54,373 bases of DNA from Sperchopsis tessellata (GCA_033557685.1 JAWQRN010000015.1:1-54373), one strand, 5' to 3'; counted from the stretch's first letter, positions 1-11,935 are shown. A program made the numbers and translations. The notes: generated by a model not told the origin, from the letters alone.

Positions 1-1733
1 TTTAACAGTTTATTCCACCCATTTTCTAACATTTGGCACTTCACTTCTTTCCAAGCCGCTGCAAAGTTAAATATTGCAGATTTGATATTATATTTTTTTA
101 AATATTCAACTGTACGCTGTCCTCTTGTATGTTTCGTCAGTATCATCTTCCAACACGACCATAACTTCTTGCAAAAAAATTTTCCGATATATCCTTTTCG
201 TAGCTAGAATTATGCCTTGGTCCTTAGGTGGAAGAACAGATGTTGTGTTTTTTGGTAAAAACATACACTTATATTTTCCGTCTTCAATACACAAAACAGT
301 CTCCGATGGATGTGCAGATGCATTGTCTAGTAACAAAAGTGCTTTGAAGTTTTGTGGCGGTATCAATAATTCATCAACCTGATATTTTTCCACTTCTGGC
401 AAAAAATGTTCAAAAAACCATTGTTGAAAAATATTCGATGTAAACCACCCCTTTTTTGAGTTATAATAAACCACAGGTAGTTTACTCATAACATCTTTTA
501 AAGGTCTTGGCCGACGTGATTTGCCAACAATAGTCGGTTTTAACCTATAAGAGCCATCAGCGTTCGCACAGAGTAGCGCCGAGAGTCTTTGTCTATTTAC
601 TTCTAGAAACCGATTTTTCTAATGTTGATGCTTGTGTGTTTTGTGGTAGTGAACTCCAAAACAATCCTGTCTATTTTTCTATTAAAACCATTAATTTTTC
701 ACGAAACGGTTCAATTTCTTCCGTCGGTGCACTGAACGCTCCACCGTAAGTCCTATTATTCATGATTCCGTGATGATTTCGGAAACTCCAGAGCCTCCCA
801 TCACTAATTTTGATGCAGATATTCAGATGGGTCGCTAGAGTCTTTGCTGCAGATTGTAGTTCCACACCTCGCACGTTAACACCGCAAGAACGTATCTGCA
901 CATATCATTTTAGCACTGCATCTTCTAACGAAGATTCCTTTGCCATTTTGGTGTTTTTTCTCGCCCAATTATCAGCATCCACATCACGCGAGAAAACAAA
1001 TTTTTTCAATTTTTCTTTTGCATTGCGAATATCTGAGACGGTTTGTTTTTTGACACCATTTTCTTCACAAGTTCTTGTCACTGATACACCCGATTCCAAT
1101 TTTTCAATAAGTTCTAATTTTTGTTTAAGAGTCAATATTTTGCGTTTCCTTTTTTTACCCATGATTTTAATTTGGTTTAAAATGTAAGTAAAATGTTAAA
1201 CAGAAATTGATAAAAAACCGAAAAAAGAATAGGTATTTAACCCTCCAACAAATAGGAAATTCCCAACATCTGTATAAAATTCTATAGTATGTACGTACGA
1301 ACAAATTTTAGAAAATAACACATTTTTTTCGTAAGGCGAGTGACCGAGGTAATAAATGAAAACATAATCATCCCAAACAAATAAAAACCTTTTATTTACA
1401 TCTGTTTTTATGACTGCTGTATTTCTACACATTTCTAGCAAAAGAGCGCTCATCTGGTAGGATTGTTTTGTCGGTATTTCTTATATTCACGCCCACATCG
1501 ATACAAAAAATTGACAAGCGCATGAGCGCATATTGTTCCCTTGATGTCATAAAAACCCTAACCTTCCGTACATCTGGCAAAATAGTGTCTTGTCAGTAAA
1601 ATTACTAGAGTGTTTTTTCCAACTTATGGCGTATTCGTTATAATTTGTTGAAAATAAATGTAAGAAAAAAAAAATTTTGTCCGTTAAATCCGAAGTCCGT
1701 TAAATCGAGGTCCGTTAGATCGAGGGTTCACTG
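1..1733 (-). mobile_element. Tigger/pogo-type DNA transposon, decayed, cut by the window edge
   Basis: Transposase pieces read on the minus strand. An N-terminal psq/CENP-B-like helix-turn-helix starts at 1162 (MGKKRKRKILTLKQKLELIE). A second DNA-binding part lies near 671-901. The DDE catalytic part at 1-640 contains KALLLLDNASAHPSE and the PPKDQGII box typical of Tigger/jerky transposases. Frame changes near 600-670 and 110-125 and several stops break the frame. The 5' terminal inverted repeat is the end at 1733 (minus-strand start CAGTGAACCCTCGAT), flanked by a TA at 1734-1735. It contains three near-identical repeats ending in TTAACGGAC. The other end is outside the window. The element appears to sit in the intron after cyclin K coding exon 3. 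It is inactive. Confidence 0.85.
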
Positions 1734-1774
1734 TATGACTGATTTGCAGAAACATGAAAAAAAAAAGTTCGAAC

Positions 1775-1938
1775 AAGTTTAAAGCTGTATCCCATAGTTT
1801 TCCAAACTTTTTTGGCTCACGCTTGTTTACTGAAATAATGTTTTGGTGACCAAATTTTTTAGCATCTAATTATTATCCATCAACGCCCTCCTCTCCACCT
1901 GAGGCCAGTAAAGCTCCCCCTATTTTGGGAAACAATGC
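1775..1938 (-). mobile_element. hAT-like short repeat, copy A
   Basis: The reverse complement begins near 1938 with CATTGTTTCCCAAA and matches, over about 165 bases, the repeat at 47311-47505. Shared blocks include TGGATAATAAT, AAATTTGGTC and GTAAACAAGC. The terminal TTTCCCAAA resembles hAT-type ends, but the family assignment is tentative and no coding capacity is seen. Confidence 0.6.
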
Positions 1939-2286
1939 TGTATTCGATAAGATACAGTGGCCAAACACTATTTCTTTCCACATGGGCCTCATGCATCCAA
2001 ATGAATACAGTATAATTAATACAAAAATTGAACATTATGTTTTACCTATTTCTTATATTACTTTAAGAAACGTTAATAAAAAATATACATTGGCCAAAAG
2101 CAACATTTTTTTTTTATTTTAACTTGTTAGTTGTCACAAACAAACAATAAACATAAATTAATTTCATGACACTACAACTAATTCATGACACTACAATTGC
2201 TTCCTTAAAACTGCATAAATCTAAATCATCCTACAGAATATTATAGCTGTTACTTAAAAAGGACAGAACCAAAAAATATACAATAC

Positions 2287-5200
2287 CTGATGACAAATGT
2301 CTTCTAAGAGGTCCATTGTGACTCCTTCTACGAACATATCCCACCATCTCAAATGCTTTGCAGCTCTACCCATCCAGTCCACGACTTCGAATTTGCTGAG
2401 TTTACCAGCTAAATACATCAAAGCAACAGCCAAAATTTCTGGTTCCCATTGCAGAGCTAACGTGGTACATAAACTGTCATTCACGAATGTCCACGCCATC
2501 TGAACCATTTTTTGTAATTTAGCTTTATCTCCCTTTAAACACTTTGCATATTTCAACAAGTAACTATAAGGATGTTCAACTTGTAAATCAAATTTAATAG
2601 TTTGAAGTAATATCCTTTCCAAAGTCATAACCTACAAACAAACAAAAAAATTAAACGATATTATCAAACCATACTGACAACAAAAAAGACTTTCTAGATG
2701 AGATCAGTACTGCCAAAAGCCAAAAAAATACAATACCAATAGAATGCCAATATAAGGCCTATCTTAAATCTGCCACTCACCTCTTCATTTTTGAAAAAAT
2801 TCAATTAAAGAGCCCGTTCGAATTTTATCAAATGAACTATGTTTTGATTAACTGGTTATTGTTCCTGAAGGTACTATAAACGGAAATTTTAAATTGTAAA
2901 AAGGGGGGGCTTGTGGCGCCTTATTTGATAGATATTTTAATTCCCTCTACACACTCCTTTTTACTAAATTAAAACCCAATTATAGATTTTCTTGTTATGA
3001 GTATATTAATGAATAGTCGCAAAAAAGAATAAGAAGTCGAAGATTTTAACGTAACAAAACATTATTTTGACCAGGGAACATTTCACAATGTGTGTCTGGA
3101 AATATCCAATAGATTCTTCTATTGCAAGGTGCACATTTTCAACAAAATATGTGATAATTTCTTTTAAAACCATAAAAACCCTTATAATTAACGAACTGAT
3201 ACTTGAATTTTAATTTTTCAAAAATGGGTGTGTAGGGTGTTAAAATATCTTTCAAATAAAGTGTAACAAGATCACCCTTGCAATGTAAAAATTTTGAATT
3301 CATAGTTTTGAGTTTCCAAAAATAACTTAACACGTTTAGAGCAAAAACGGCCTATATATATATATATAACTTTAATATTGGGCAATCAATGATTGAAACT
3401 GTTTATTGTAACAATGAGAAATTGTGATAGGAATATTTTTTTTACATTTATGCGGCTTGGGAGCGAAATCCATTCATCAAGAGAAACAGTATAACGAAAA
3501 TGAGTACAGGAAAATATGGGACACTTGTTTCACGCCATGAGGCATATAATGGTGACTTTTATACAAACATTCAAGAATTAGGCCACGGTAAGTAAGAGGG
3601 TGTGAGGGCATGATAGGAATATCATTTAATTGATATATTTTATATTTTTACATAGAGAAATGGAAGTGTAATACTAGTATGTAGAGTTCCGTACAAAATT
3701 TAAAGAACCAAGAAATATTTATCCGTGTACAGGTGACCCAAAATTCAGAGTGATGTTTGAAAACTTAATATGTAGTTTTTTTGTTAACAAAAATTTTTTT
3801 TTTTTTGTAGGTATTGTATCTAAAAGTCTGGGGATATTTAATGGAGACATTCACCAAAGATTCCTTATTTTATCTCAAAGAGCATCCAGGGCCACTTTAA
3901 TGTAAGGGATGCACCCTTCGAAACCCTGATCCATAAGTTAATGTGGAGCTTTAAGGATACGGGAGGTGTTGTAAACTTACCCCGCAGTAAAGACCACGTT
4001 CAACTTGTAGTGGTGAACGCATTGAATAGGTTAGAGTAGGTACAGAAGAAGATCCAGAATTATCAACGCATCATTCGCAGAATTAGGAATGCCAAAGACA
4101 TCCTTACAGCGGATCTTAAAAAAAGATTTAAAACTGTTTCCTTCTAAGATACTGCGGGTTCAAGCATTAAGGCCTTTAGGTTATCAACAGAGAGTAGATT
4201 AGGCTATCTGGATACAAGAGTTGGTTCGACAAGATGTTAGATTTATTCATAACCTCATTATGTCTGGCAAAGCCCATTTCCACAAAAATGGCTTCGTCAA
4301 CAAACAAAATTGTTGACTGTGGGGTACCGAGAATTCTAGGACAATTCTCCAACGCCAATGGAATAATTGGTCCGTATTTTCTCAAAAAATGATAACGAGC
4401 GAGCGGAGACAATTACTGGCGAAAGATATCGAATATGATTGAAATACAGGATTTATATGATAATCTATAAAGATCTGCAGCATGGTTAGATAAAGGTGAA
4501 CGCCCCATTTTACCCCTAAACAATCTATTAATTCCAAGAAAGTTATGCTGTACCGACCTGCAAATGATGTACGACAATTAGAAAAACATACAGCCAGTAT
4601 TAGTCAACCGAAAGAGTCTCATCCTTCTTCAGGTAAATACCTATCCTAATATTGCACATATCGTTCAGCGAAAATAACACAAATTAGAAATTGAAGTCTT
4701 ACCCCATTCATCGTATTCAACAGATATTTTTCCATCAGGTTTTCATTGGTTTACAAGTTTGGTCAGTTTTTAAAAAATAAAAAGAAATGAAGATGCTATG
4801 AAACGGCATTTTTTTAATTTGATACTAATTTAGTAATTGGGAATTATACCTATTCAAATCGGTAATTTCATATACATGAACCCAATATGTACATTGAAAA
4901 TATAGCATATTTAAATTAACTACAGCTAAATAAATAGATTAAATTTAAATTAATAAACTATATTAGATATTAAATGTAATAGACTTCCACGGTTATTATC
5001 TACATGAATGTTGTTTCCAGATGGAAACCGTGTAGATGCTCTAATAAGTGCTGCCTTTTCGTCCACAGTTACAAGGGACATTTTCAAGGCAAGTGATGTT
5101 ACTTCAACGAATGAAGTCATTGTCATTCATTCATTGAAGTAACATCACTCACCTTGAAAATGTTCCTTGTAACAATGGATGAAACGTCGGTACTTATTAG

Positions 5201-6703
5201 AGCCTCTACACAGTTTCCACCCGGAAACAACATTCATATAGATTAAATATAACTTAAAACTAACCAATTGCTGTCTCTTTCTTCCCCATTTCATGAGATT
5301 GCATCTTTCTCCAGCACTCCGGCAAAACCACCTTATTCAGACTAATTCTTGTCTTCTCCTCAAATTTCACTGCTTTTTATCCTGCATCTATTCTCATCTT
5401 ATATGGTTTTGTTTCTTCCATCACTAAATATTTTGGCATACACCAATCTAATCCTTAGGTCCATCTTAGATATGTTGTATACAGAACTTCAATTTTGTCC
5501 TGGTTCTTCCACCTCTACACTCCTGCCTCATACATAATCAATAGAGAGGCAGTGATCTAATCTTCGTCTTCTCAATTACTGCTCTTCCTGCCTGACCTTT
5601 GTCCAACAAACTTGAGCTTAGTGGGAAGCCTTCTCTCACACCTTTTTCTGTCCAGAATCGTTTTGATTATTTATCTTCCACTTTAACCACACTGCTAGCC
5701 CTGCATAGATTTCTTTAATTTTTGTAATGATATTTTGATCTACATTTTTCTGCCTCATTGTTTTTATCAATCGCGGCTCACAAATCCACAAACTACAGAA
5801 ACACTCTCTATTTATGATAAATTGAAAGTACTAAAAGAAATATTAAAAATAATTGAAAATGCTTACCTCCTCCTTTGGATCATCCCCAAAAGTTGCAAAT
5901 TTTTGATCTGATAATAGACCTCTAGCAGTTTTAATAATATCTTTACACTTCTTTGGAGTCTCTTCTACTTTTCCGGCTAAAAATAAGCAGCAACATGCTG
6001 TGACATATCTGGGAAACTGTCGGAAAGAATGGAACATGTAAAATCTATGAAAGTAAACTACTCCGGTTGCAGTTGTGTTGTATCCAAGATCCATTTTGGA
6101 CCCAGTGTCAATAATAAATCTGGCCCCTGTAATTAAATATAAAAACAATTTAAAATTTATATTAATACACATTTAAATAGACTAACTATTAGCATTATCC
6201 ATTGGTAGCAATAAAACAACTCTAATGCTCGATCGTATTCCATTGGGAACTGTCATGCAATTTCTTGAGTTGGTTTCAATGTATTTAGCACAAAAGTGCA
6301 GTAGCATATTCAACAGCCACTCGACTACAATTCTTGGTAATGGTAGTATACAAAATACAATTTCTATGTTAACCCTTTCACTACCAGAAATTACTTTCTA
6401 TTAAATTCTACAAATACTAGTTTTGTACTTGTGGTCTAATTTTTAATTATAAAAAATATTAATAGCCACAGTTATACCAACTAGTTGTTCAAGAAGATAA
6501 AGAATTCAATATCTATATATAATCTTCCTAATTATCAATCTTTTTCTCAAAATTAAAAGAAAATGGCTTACATTTATAATAGAAATAACTATATCTAAAG
6601 TATTACCTTCTTTTCTGTATCGGCTTTCAGTATCAAAATCAATTCCTTCCTGAGCGGAAGGTGTATTCCGTAGCTCCTTCTTATCATAATACCAACAAGG
6701 CAT
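2287..6703 (-). CDS. CycK: Cyclin K, 5' three coding exons (3' end outside window)
   Basis: Transcriptional cyclin; in animals it activates CDK12/CDK13, which phosphorylate the RNA polymerase II C-terminal domain in the nucleus. The coding exons are 6607-6703, 5867-6126 and 2287-2631 (97, 260 and 345 nt), all with GT-AG borders and consistent phases. The start is the ATG at 6703-6701, giving MPCWYYDKKELRNTPSAQEG, as in cyclin K orthologs but without their short N-terminal leader. Cyclin box 1 has FMFHSFRQFPRYVTACC-like sequence and LFLAGKVEETPKKCKD; exon 3 has RILLQTIKFDLQVEHPY and AWTFVNDSLCTTLALQWEPE. The frame reaches LLEDICHQ, then a donor at 2286-2285. The following part (ILDLYS... and the proline-rich tail in relatives) must lie left of base 1. 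Introns 1 and 2 are about 480 bases and 3.2 kb; the latter holds transposon relics. Confidence 0.95.
2700..3950. other. Cyclin K intron 2, left part: nothing recognised
   Basis: AT-rich intronic sequence with a short TA run near 3353-3367 and poly-T tracts. No long ORF, RNA gene or repeat end was recognised. Confidence 0.5.
3980..4450 (+). mobile_element. Mariner-superfamily transposase relic
   Basis: The plus strand reads, with stops and shifts, a helix-turn-helix stretch (ELGMPKTSLQRILKKDLKLF, PSKILRVQALRPLGYQQRV). It is followed by KAHFHKNGFVNKQNC and a WGTENSRTI block, as in insect mariner-like transposases. The expected SDEAHFH acidic box is SGKAHFH here, so a catalytic Asp is lost. A GERYR block near 4420 matches the relic at 33655-34190. 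A 237-base minus-strand ORF over this place is its antisense shadow. Confidence 0.65.
4510..4790 (+). mobile_element. Second mariner relic (C-terminal part)
   Basis: The plus strand encodes pieces resembling the DD34D mariner C-terminal half: VNRKSLILLQVNTYPNIAH, where active relatives have VNRKGVVFHHDNARPH, then KLEIEVLPHSSYSTDIFPSG, where relatives have EVLPHPPYSPDLAPSD. Frames shift several times and the catalytic HDN is degraded. It directly abuts the relic to its left but looks like a different mariner lineage. Confidence 0.6.
4994..5244. mobile_element. Long foldback (palindromic) element, copy 1
   Basis: The two halves are almost perfect reverse complements for about 120 bases each: CATGAATGTTGTTTCC on the left mirrors GGAAACAACATTCAT on the right, and TGATGTTACTTCAA mirrors TTGAAGTAACATCA at the centre. 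The arms carry GGACATTTTCAAGG and the GAAACGTCGG core also found in other copies in this window. No coding capacity. It lies in cyclin K intron 2. Confidence 0.85.
5270..5540 (-). mobile_element. Possible RTE-like reverse transcriptase scrap
   Basis: A minus-strand translation contains KFEEKTRISLNKVVLPECWRKM-like text, reminiscent of the C-terminal part of RTE-type proteins. It is short and interrupted, so the assignment is weak. Confidence 0.25.
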
Positions 6704-7613
6704 TTTGTTTAAAATATATCACAATAGTATTATTGTTACAGCTTTGACGTTTTAAACCTACTAATTTACAGTTTTGATTATACACTGTGTTTAGAATGCT
6801 GGCTTCGTACGATACATAACCTCACAATTACTAGTTTAATTCAAGTGTCATTTACAAAGTTTCATTGACTCAATAAATATGAAATTATACGAACATTAAT
6901 CGAACTACTCATTAAAAATAGACTTTTAATTTAATTATTGTAACTACCAATTAGAAACAGAAATGTGAAATGAAATGTGCGAAACTTCTCTACAGCTTCT
7001 CAAGAAGCAATTTTATAGTATATTGAAATACATAATAATTATCAATCAATATGATTTTAATTTTTTATAATGTTAGATACCGTTTTTTGTAAATAAAAAT
7101 AGTTTTTTCTTAAAACTGTGAACTCTCAGCCTATATACTGAGCTTTAAAAAAAACGATTATGTTTATACTTAACCATTCTACAGTTTATCGAACATGATC
7201 CATTTGAAATTATAGCTGAACAAGAATTTCATATATGTTTTCATGATATTATTTGATCTAGTATTCAACGTGCGTCTTATTTTAGCTATTTCTTCTAATA
7301 TACAAACTCTTTATTTTTCAGTGTGGAGTAATTCCAAAACGCGCTGTAACGGACAGAAGAGTTTATATCTAAAGAGCGTCGGGTTAATCGTTGATAAGCT
7401 TCTGCCAAATTAGTACACCTTGTATTCTTCAAGAGAACAGATCATATACTAGCTCACAGTGTCGACGTATTTTTGGTCACACTGTTGAATAATTCAAATT
7501 TATTTATTTTATTATCTGTGTATAATAAGATAGTGTGCGTAATACATTAAAATCCATCCTTTCATCCACACATAATATTCCTAACATTACATCGCAACGA
7601 GAGCAGAAGCTTC

Positions 7614-7647
7614 CACACGCGCACACACGCACGCGCGCGCGTATATA
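7614..7647. repeat. Alternating purine-pyrimidine (CA/CG/TA) tract
   Basis: Thirty-four bases of uninterrupted Y-R alternation, mostly CA and CG steps ending in TATATA. This is a simple repeat of the type able to form Z-DNA. Confidence 0.85.
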
Positions 7648-8892
7648 GCTATTGGAATTAAGGTATGCTAAAACATTTATTCAGTTTACATACAAGAAAT
7701 TTACTCCTATTTACACGAAATAGAATCAGAGCGGTTACATAAATTTAGAGTTCACATAGATCCTTCGAAGTAAAACACAACCATAACCAACATTTTTATT
7801 CTTCTAGCCGTATAAATATTAACATTTTGCCCATTCGAACCGTATATGTGCCAACAGTGTGTGTGGATTATAAACATTACCTTCTCCAGTAGTGATGAAG
7901 ACAAATGACATCATTATCATTTTCTTATCAAAAAACTCGATCCTGTAACTCCTATATGTCACCGAGACAGGGACGGACGCAAACAACAGCAGACCATAAG
8001 GTATTCATACACGTATTTACGTGTATAACTATTACCGCCAAAGCATATACAGCCCTTTTTATTACTTAAGTTACTTACAGGTATTGTTTTAAATCTATTA
8101 AAAGCCCACTATAATACAAATCCAATCAAATAAATAATTTACATCTGGATTATTTAGGCATTCAAATTGCATAGTAACGTATTATATCCTTTATCTGTGC
8201 AAAAAAACCTTCTATTAAAACTATAGTTTACATGTCATCTCTATTTTAGAACGTTTGAAGATCTTACATTACGGACTCGAATATCGAGATGTTCGATAAG
8301 TTTTTCACATAATTCTAGTCCCACCGGTTTGAATAAAAGTCGCATCTTAAGTGAACACGAGACCCCACTTTCAACAGCAGTGCTTTTTAAACTCTGTGCC
8401 ACTGACATTCAGCGAGTTTGCTTAAAATGATCAAACAACTATGTAGTTTAGTAGAAATATTTTGGATACATATGACTTATGGCTCTTGCAGCTCTTTGAA
8501 TGTAGGAATTCCGATACCCCAAATCATTCATAATTTCAATTGGTTTCTTCTAATAGAGTACCCGAACCAGCTAAGGAGCCTCCCTACACATACACACTGT
8601 ATCGAACGTGACTCTACGTACGCAAAATATAATACTCAGAAGTAATGTTATTTAAAAAGTTTACACCTTTATTGAATGTCTTTAAAACCTCAAATGTATG
8701 ATTAAAAAGTCCTAACGCATGGTCCATCGTAATACTCAGAACTCTACGAAAATGAGATGGCTTAATTTCAATACTATTACTGGCACTTTTGTAGCAAATT
8801 TTAAAATCTCGATGGACTCTCGATTGTGGAAACATTAATTATAGATAATGTCATTACTAATTTAGTAGACTTTATTTAGTACTTTTGAGAGC

Positions 8893-8948
8893 TTTATGTC
8901 ATGATAATGTCCCCATGCAACTGCGGACGAAACGTCGGCAAGAAGAAA
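8893..8948 (+). repeat. Partial copy of the GACGAAACGTCGG foldback family
   Basis: ATGATAATGTCCCC, then GCAACTGCGGACGAAACGTC and GGCAAG, match the internal part of the foldback elements at 4994-5244 and 43862-44082. No flanking arms were recognised. Confidence 0.5.
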
Positions 8949-10919
8949 AGTCAACACATGATTATTTCCCAGAAAACCTGAAGATCATTTCATTTCTCTT
9001 GATATTTAGGAGAGATTTTTCTAGTTATTTATTAAATATCTATTATGGATATGTTACCGAAGTAGTACATTGTTTTGATGTAAAAAGAAATGGATTGTAA
9101 GGATTCTACAGATGAAGATAATTTTAACTTAGCTTGCGTTTATTTACATTTTTTGTTAACTTTCTTCTAGTATTGCAAATGAAAACTATTTTTTTTGGGC
9201 TTCACAAATATTAGTACTTCGCATGTGTGCTGCGGGCCGCAATTTACAGAGATAAAATTGTACTTTGTTACATTCACACGGATTTTTATACAATGCGTTC
9301 AAAAAAATTTATTACAACATATACCAGAAATTTAACATTGTAATTACTTCTAGGAAAAAGATCAATTTAAATGAACAATATGAAATATTTATAGTTAGTT
9401 TTACGCAAAGATTATATAATTAATTTTTAAATAAATTCAAATTTCAATAGTCCTTGAGGCTTTTTCCGGTTTTGTATCTGCGCTTTTGTAGTAGCTGACT
9501 TGAAATAACATGGACTGATATTAAAAATCAAACTTATCTTTTTAAAAAAAAATGCTACATTATTTTTAACACATTTTTACAACTTACTATTTAAGTTTTG
9601 TGAAAAAATGACCATTTATGAATACAGTACAACACTTGTTCAAATCGTTGCCGTTGAACCTTACGTCATTTCCGCCTAGTAGGTTTTGTGTCCTTTTCTC
9701 GTCGTGTCATGGTGGAGTAGAAGGTAGGCTTGATTTTCTCAAACTTATTTGTAGTTTTACATTATTAGTTGTTCTAATTTTACTTATCTTCTGTATAAAG
9801 CAAGTAGCAATATTAGTAGTGTATAATCTTTTAATTAATTAATCGGTAAAAATCGTAAATTCGGAGTTAACCATACTTTCGCTAAAACCACATGGTCAAT
9901 AAGTTATTTTGCTTGTTTGTATTGTAATACATTATTTTAAGATGTATTTATTAGATCACAATTGAATAATACCTAATTAATGCTGATTTATATTACTTTG
10001 GGAAATATAAGGTTAGTATTTGTAGGTTTTTATGAAAACAATTTCATCACATTGTGTGTATCAAAGTTTTCAGTGATCAATTAAATAGAGCCACTTTCTG
10101 AGTGTAAAATATAATTTAATTACTGTTGTGTTTGATAGTTTGGTTTCATCTTCAACTAGCGGTGTGCAAATATTTGTCGGGGTCATAATGGTACATTTAC
10201 AGTGTTACTTTTATTTAGAGTGGGACCTTTTCAAAGATATGTATGACAAGTTACTATTTGAAAGTGCCATAATTACAGTATATACCAAAAGTTACCGGTT
10301 TTGTATTGTTATCGAGAAGTTCGTGGGAGTGTTATTAGTCTTGCACCACGTGCGGAATTGTCGGGTCATTGTCAACACACCATGCTTTCAGTAATGTGAT
10401 ATAGGTATATCATGTAGAAAATTAATGAGTTTTAGAACTTCGTAAGCTGTTAAGCAATAGTATTTATTTTCAATAATATCTTCATATGTATGCACGGAAA
10501 GGTTTTTGAAAATCCATTTATTGTTACTGTATTACACTAATTAAAATTTCTGGATAATATTTAAAATTGGCTGCATGTGTATGAAAATACAGTATTTGGA
10601 TGTCATGTTTCAACATGAGTAAGCACAACCTTTCCATTTTCCGTGTTCTATACTGTGTCTCTATTATGTTTTTATTGTAATAATGGTATTTGTCAATGTT
10701 AGATACTATTTGAGGTTTTCATATCTATTTGCAAAGTTGAGATATTCTAGGTTATGTTTACAAGTTGGTATTGTAGCTTTAAAGTATCCCATATACAGTT
10801 GTTAGTCAATTTTGAAGAATAAATTTTCAATGTATAGTGCGGCGAATGGGAAGTGCTGAAATTGTGAAAGATTACAATGTAAAATTTAGAACAATTTCTA
10901 TTCAGTTTTTCCATCTCTG

Positions 10920-11108
10920 TGAATATGACTATATAGTCGAAGATTATAAGTGATTTTTTTTACAAACTTTTATTACCAAAACCTTGAGGTAAGTATGTTG
11001 GTATAACGTATATATCGTGTGCAATAGTCATATTCAAAGAGGTGTAATACTTAGTTTGAATATGGTTATTTACACAAGTATTAATTATTTTAATTTCTTT
11101 TGTTTCAG
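10920..11108 (+). other. Candidate 5' UTR exon end and intron of NSA2
   Basis: A strong donor, GAG|GTAAGTATG, follows 10988. A pyrimidine-rich acceptor, TTTTGTTTCAG, ends at 11108, 15 bases before the NSA2 ATG. Together they define a 120-base intron in the 5' UTR. The upstream exon boundary is unknown. Confidence 0.45.
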
Positions 11109-11123
11109 TCTATCTAATCCAAC

Positions 11124-11903
11124 ATGCCACAGAACGAATATATTGAGCGCCACCGTAAGCTTTACGGAAGACGTCTTGACTATGAGGAAAGAAAGAGGAA
11201 ACGTGAGGCTCGTGAGCCTCACAAGCGGGCACAAGTTGCGAAGAGTCTTCGTGGTATTAAAGCGAAGATCTTCAACAAGGAAAGAAGAAATGAAAAGATA
11301 CAGATGAAAAAGAAAATCAAGGCGCATGAAGAACGGAAAGTTAAGAAGACTACAGAGAAAGTTGCTGAAGGTGCCGTGCCTGTTTATCTTTTGGACAGAG
11401 ATGTCCAATCAAGAGCAAAAGTTCTGTCGAATATGATCAAACAGAAAAGAAAGGAGAAAGCGGGAAAATGGGATGTGCCTATTCCAAAAGTTCGGGCTCA
11501 AGGTGACGCTGAGGTCTTCAAAGTTATCCAGTCCGGAAAAACTAGAAGAAAGGCTTGGAAACGAATGGTTACGAAAGTCACGTTTGTTGGCGAAGGTTTC
11601 ACTAGGAAACCTCCAAAGTTTGAAAGATTCATTAGGCCTATGGCCCTTCGTTTCAAGAAAGCTCATGTTACACATCCAGAATTGAAGGCCACTTTTTGTT
11701 TACCCATCATAGGAGTGAAGAAAAATCCTAGTTCACCCATGTTTACAAGCTTGGGAGTTATCACCAAAGGTACCGTCATAGAAGTAAATATTTCAGAATT
11801 GGGTTTAGTGACACAGGCTGGTAAAGTTGTGTGGGGCAAATATGCACAAGTGACTAACAATCCAGAAAATGATGGATGTATTAATGCTGTACTTTTAGTT
11901 TAA
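11124..11903 (+). CDS. NSA2: NSA2 ribosome biogenesis factor (TINP1)
   Basis: Nucleolar/nuclear protein needed for maturation of pre-60S ribosomal particles, including processing steps leading to 5.8S and 25S/28S rRNA. The ORF is 259 codons plus stop, the usual length of the family, uninterrupted and intact. The N-terminal third is very basic and helical (RHRKLYGRRLDYEERKRKRE, then KRAQVAKSLRGIKAKIFNKE). The middle has the conserved VPIPKVRAQGDAEVFKV and TRRKAWKRMV. The C-terminal eS8-like barrel has RFIRPMALRFKKAHVTHPEL, MFTSLGVITKGTVIEV and KYAQVTNNPENDGCINAVLL. The start is supported by alignment to the family's MPQNEYIE and a nearby 3' splice site. A polyadenylation signal AATAAA lies at 11930-11935. 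A ribosomal-protein gene follows in the same orientation. Confidence 0.97.
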   Translation: MPQNEYIERHRKLYGRRLDYEERKRKREAREPHKRAQVAKSLRGIKAKIFNKERRNEKIQMKKKIKAHEERKVKKTTEKVAEGAVPVYLLDRDVQSRAKVLSNMIKQKRKEKAGKWDVPIPKVRAQGDAEVFKVIQSGKTRRKAWKRMVTKVTFVGEGFTRKPPKFERFIRPMALRFKKAHVTHPELKATFCLPIIGVKKNPSSPMFTSLGVITKGTVIEVNISELGLVTQAGKVVWGKYAQVTNNPENDGCINAVLLV

Positions 11904-11929
11904 GTTGTTTATTGTATTTTTTCATTATC

Positions 11930-11935
11930 AATAAA
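11930..11935 (+). terminator. NSA2 polyadenylation signal
   Basis: Canonical AATAAA 27 bases after the stop codon, followed by a T-rich stretch. Confidence 0.7.

Larger units (their letters stand above)
6704..10900. other. Intergenic spacer between divergent CycK and NSA2
   Basis: AT-rich with no supported gene. It should contain the cyclin K promoter just right of 6703. It also holds the alternating purine-pyrimidine tract at 7614-7647 and a partial foldback-family trace near 8893-8945. ORFs of 60-90 codons here have no recognisable content. Confidence 0.6.

Noticed and set aside
1196..1453. 85-codon minus-strand ORF
   Set aside because: It lies inside the 5' part of the Tigger element, upstream of its transposase, and has no recognisable domain.
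11085..11860. Several ORFs antisense or out of frame to NSA2
   Set aside because: They are shadows of the conserved NSA2 frame and contain no family motif.
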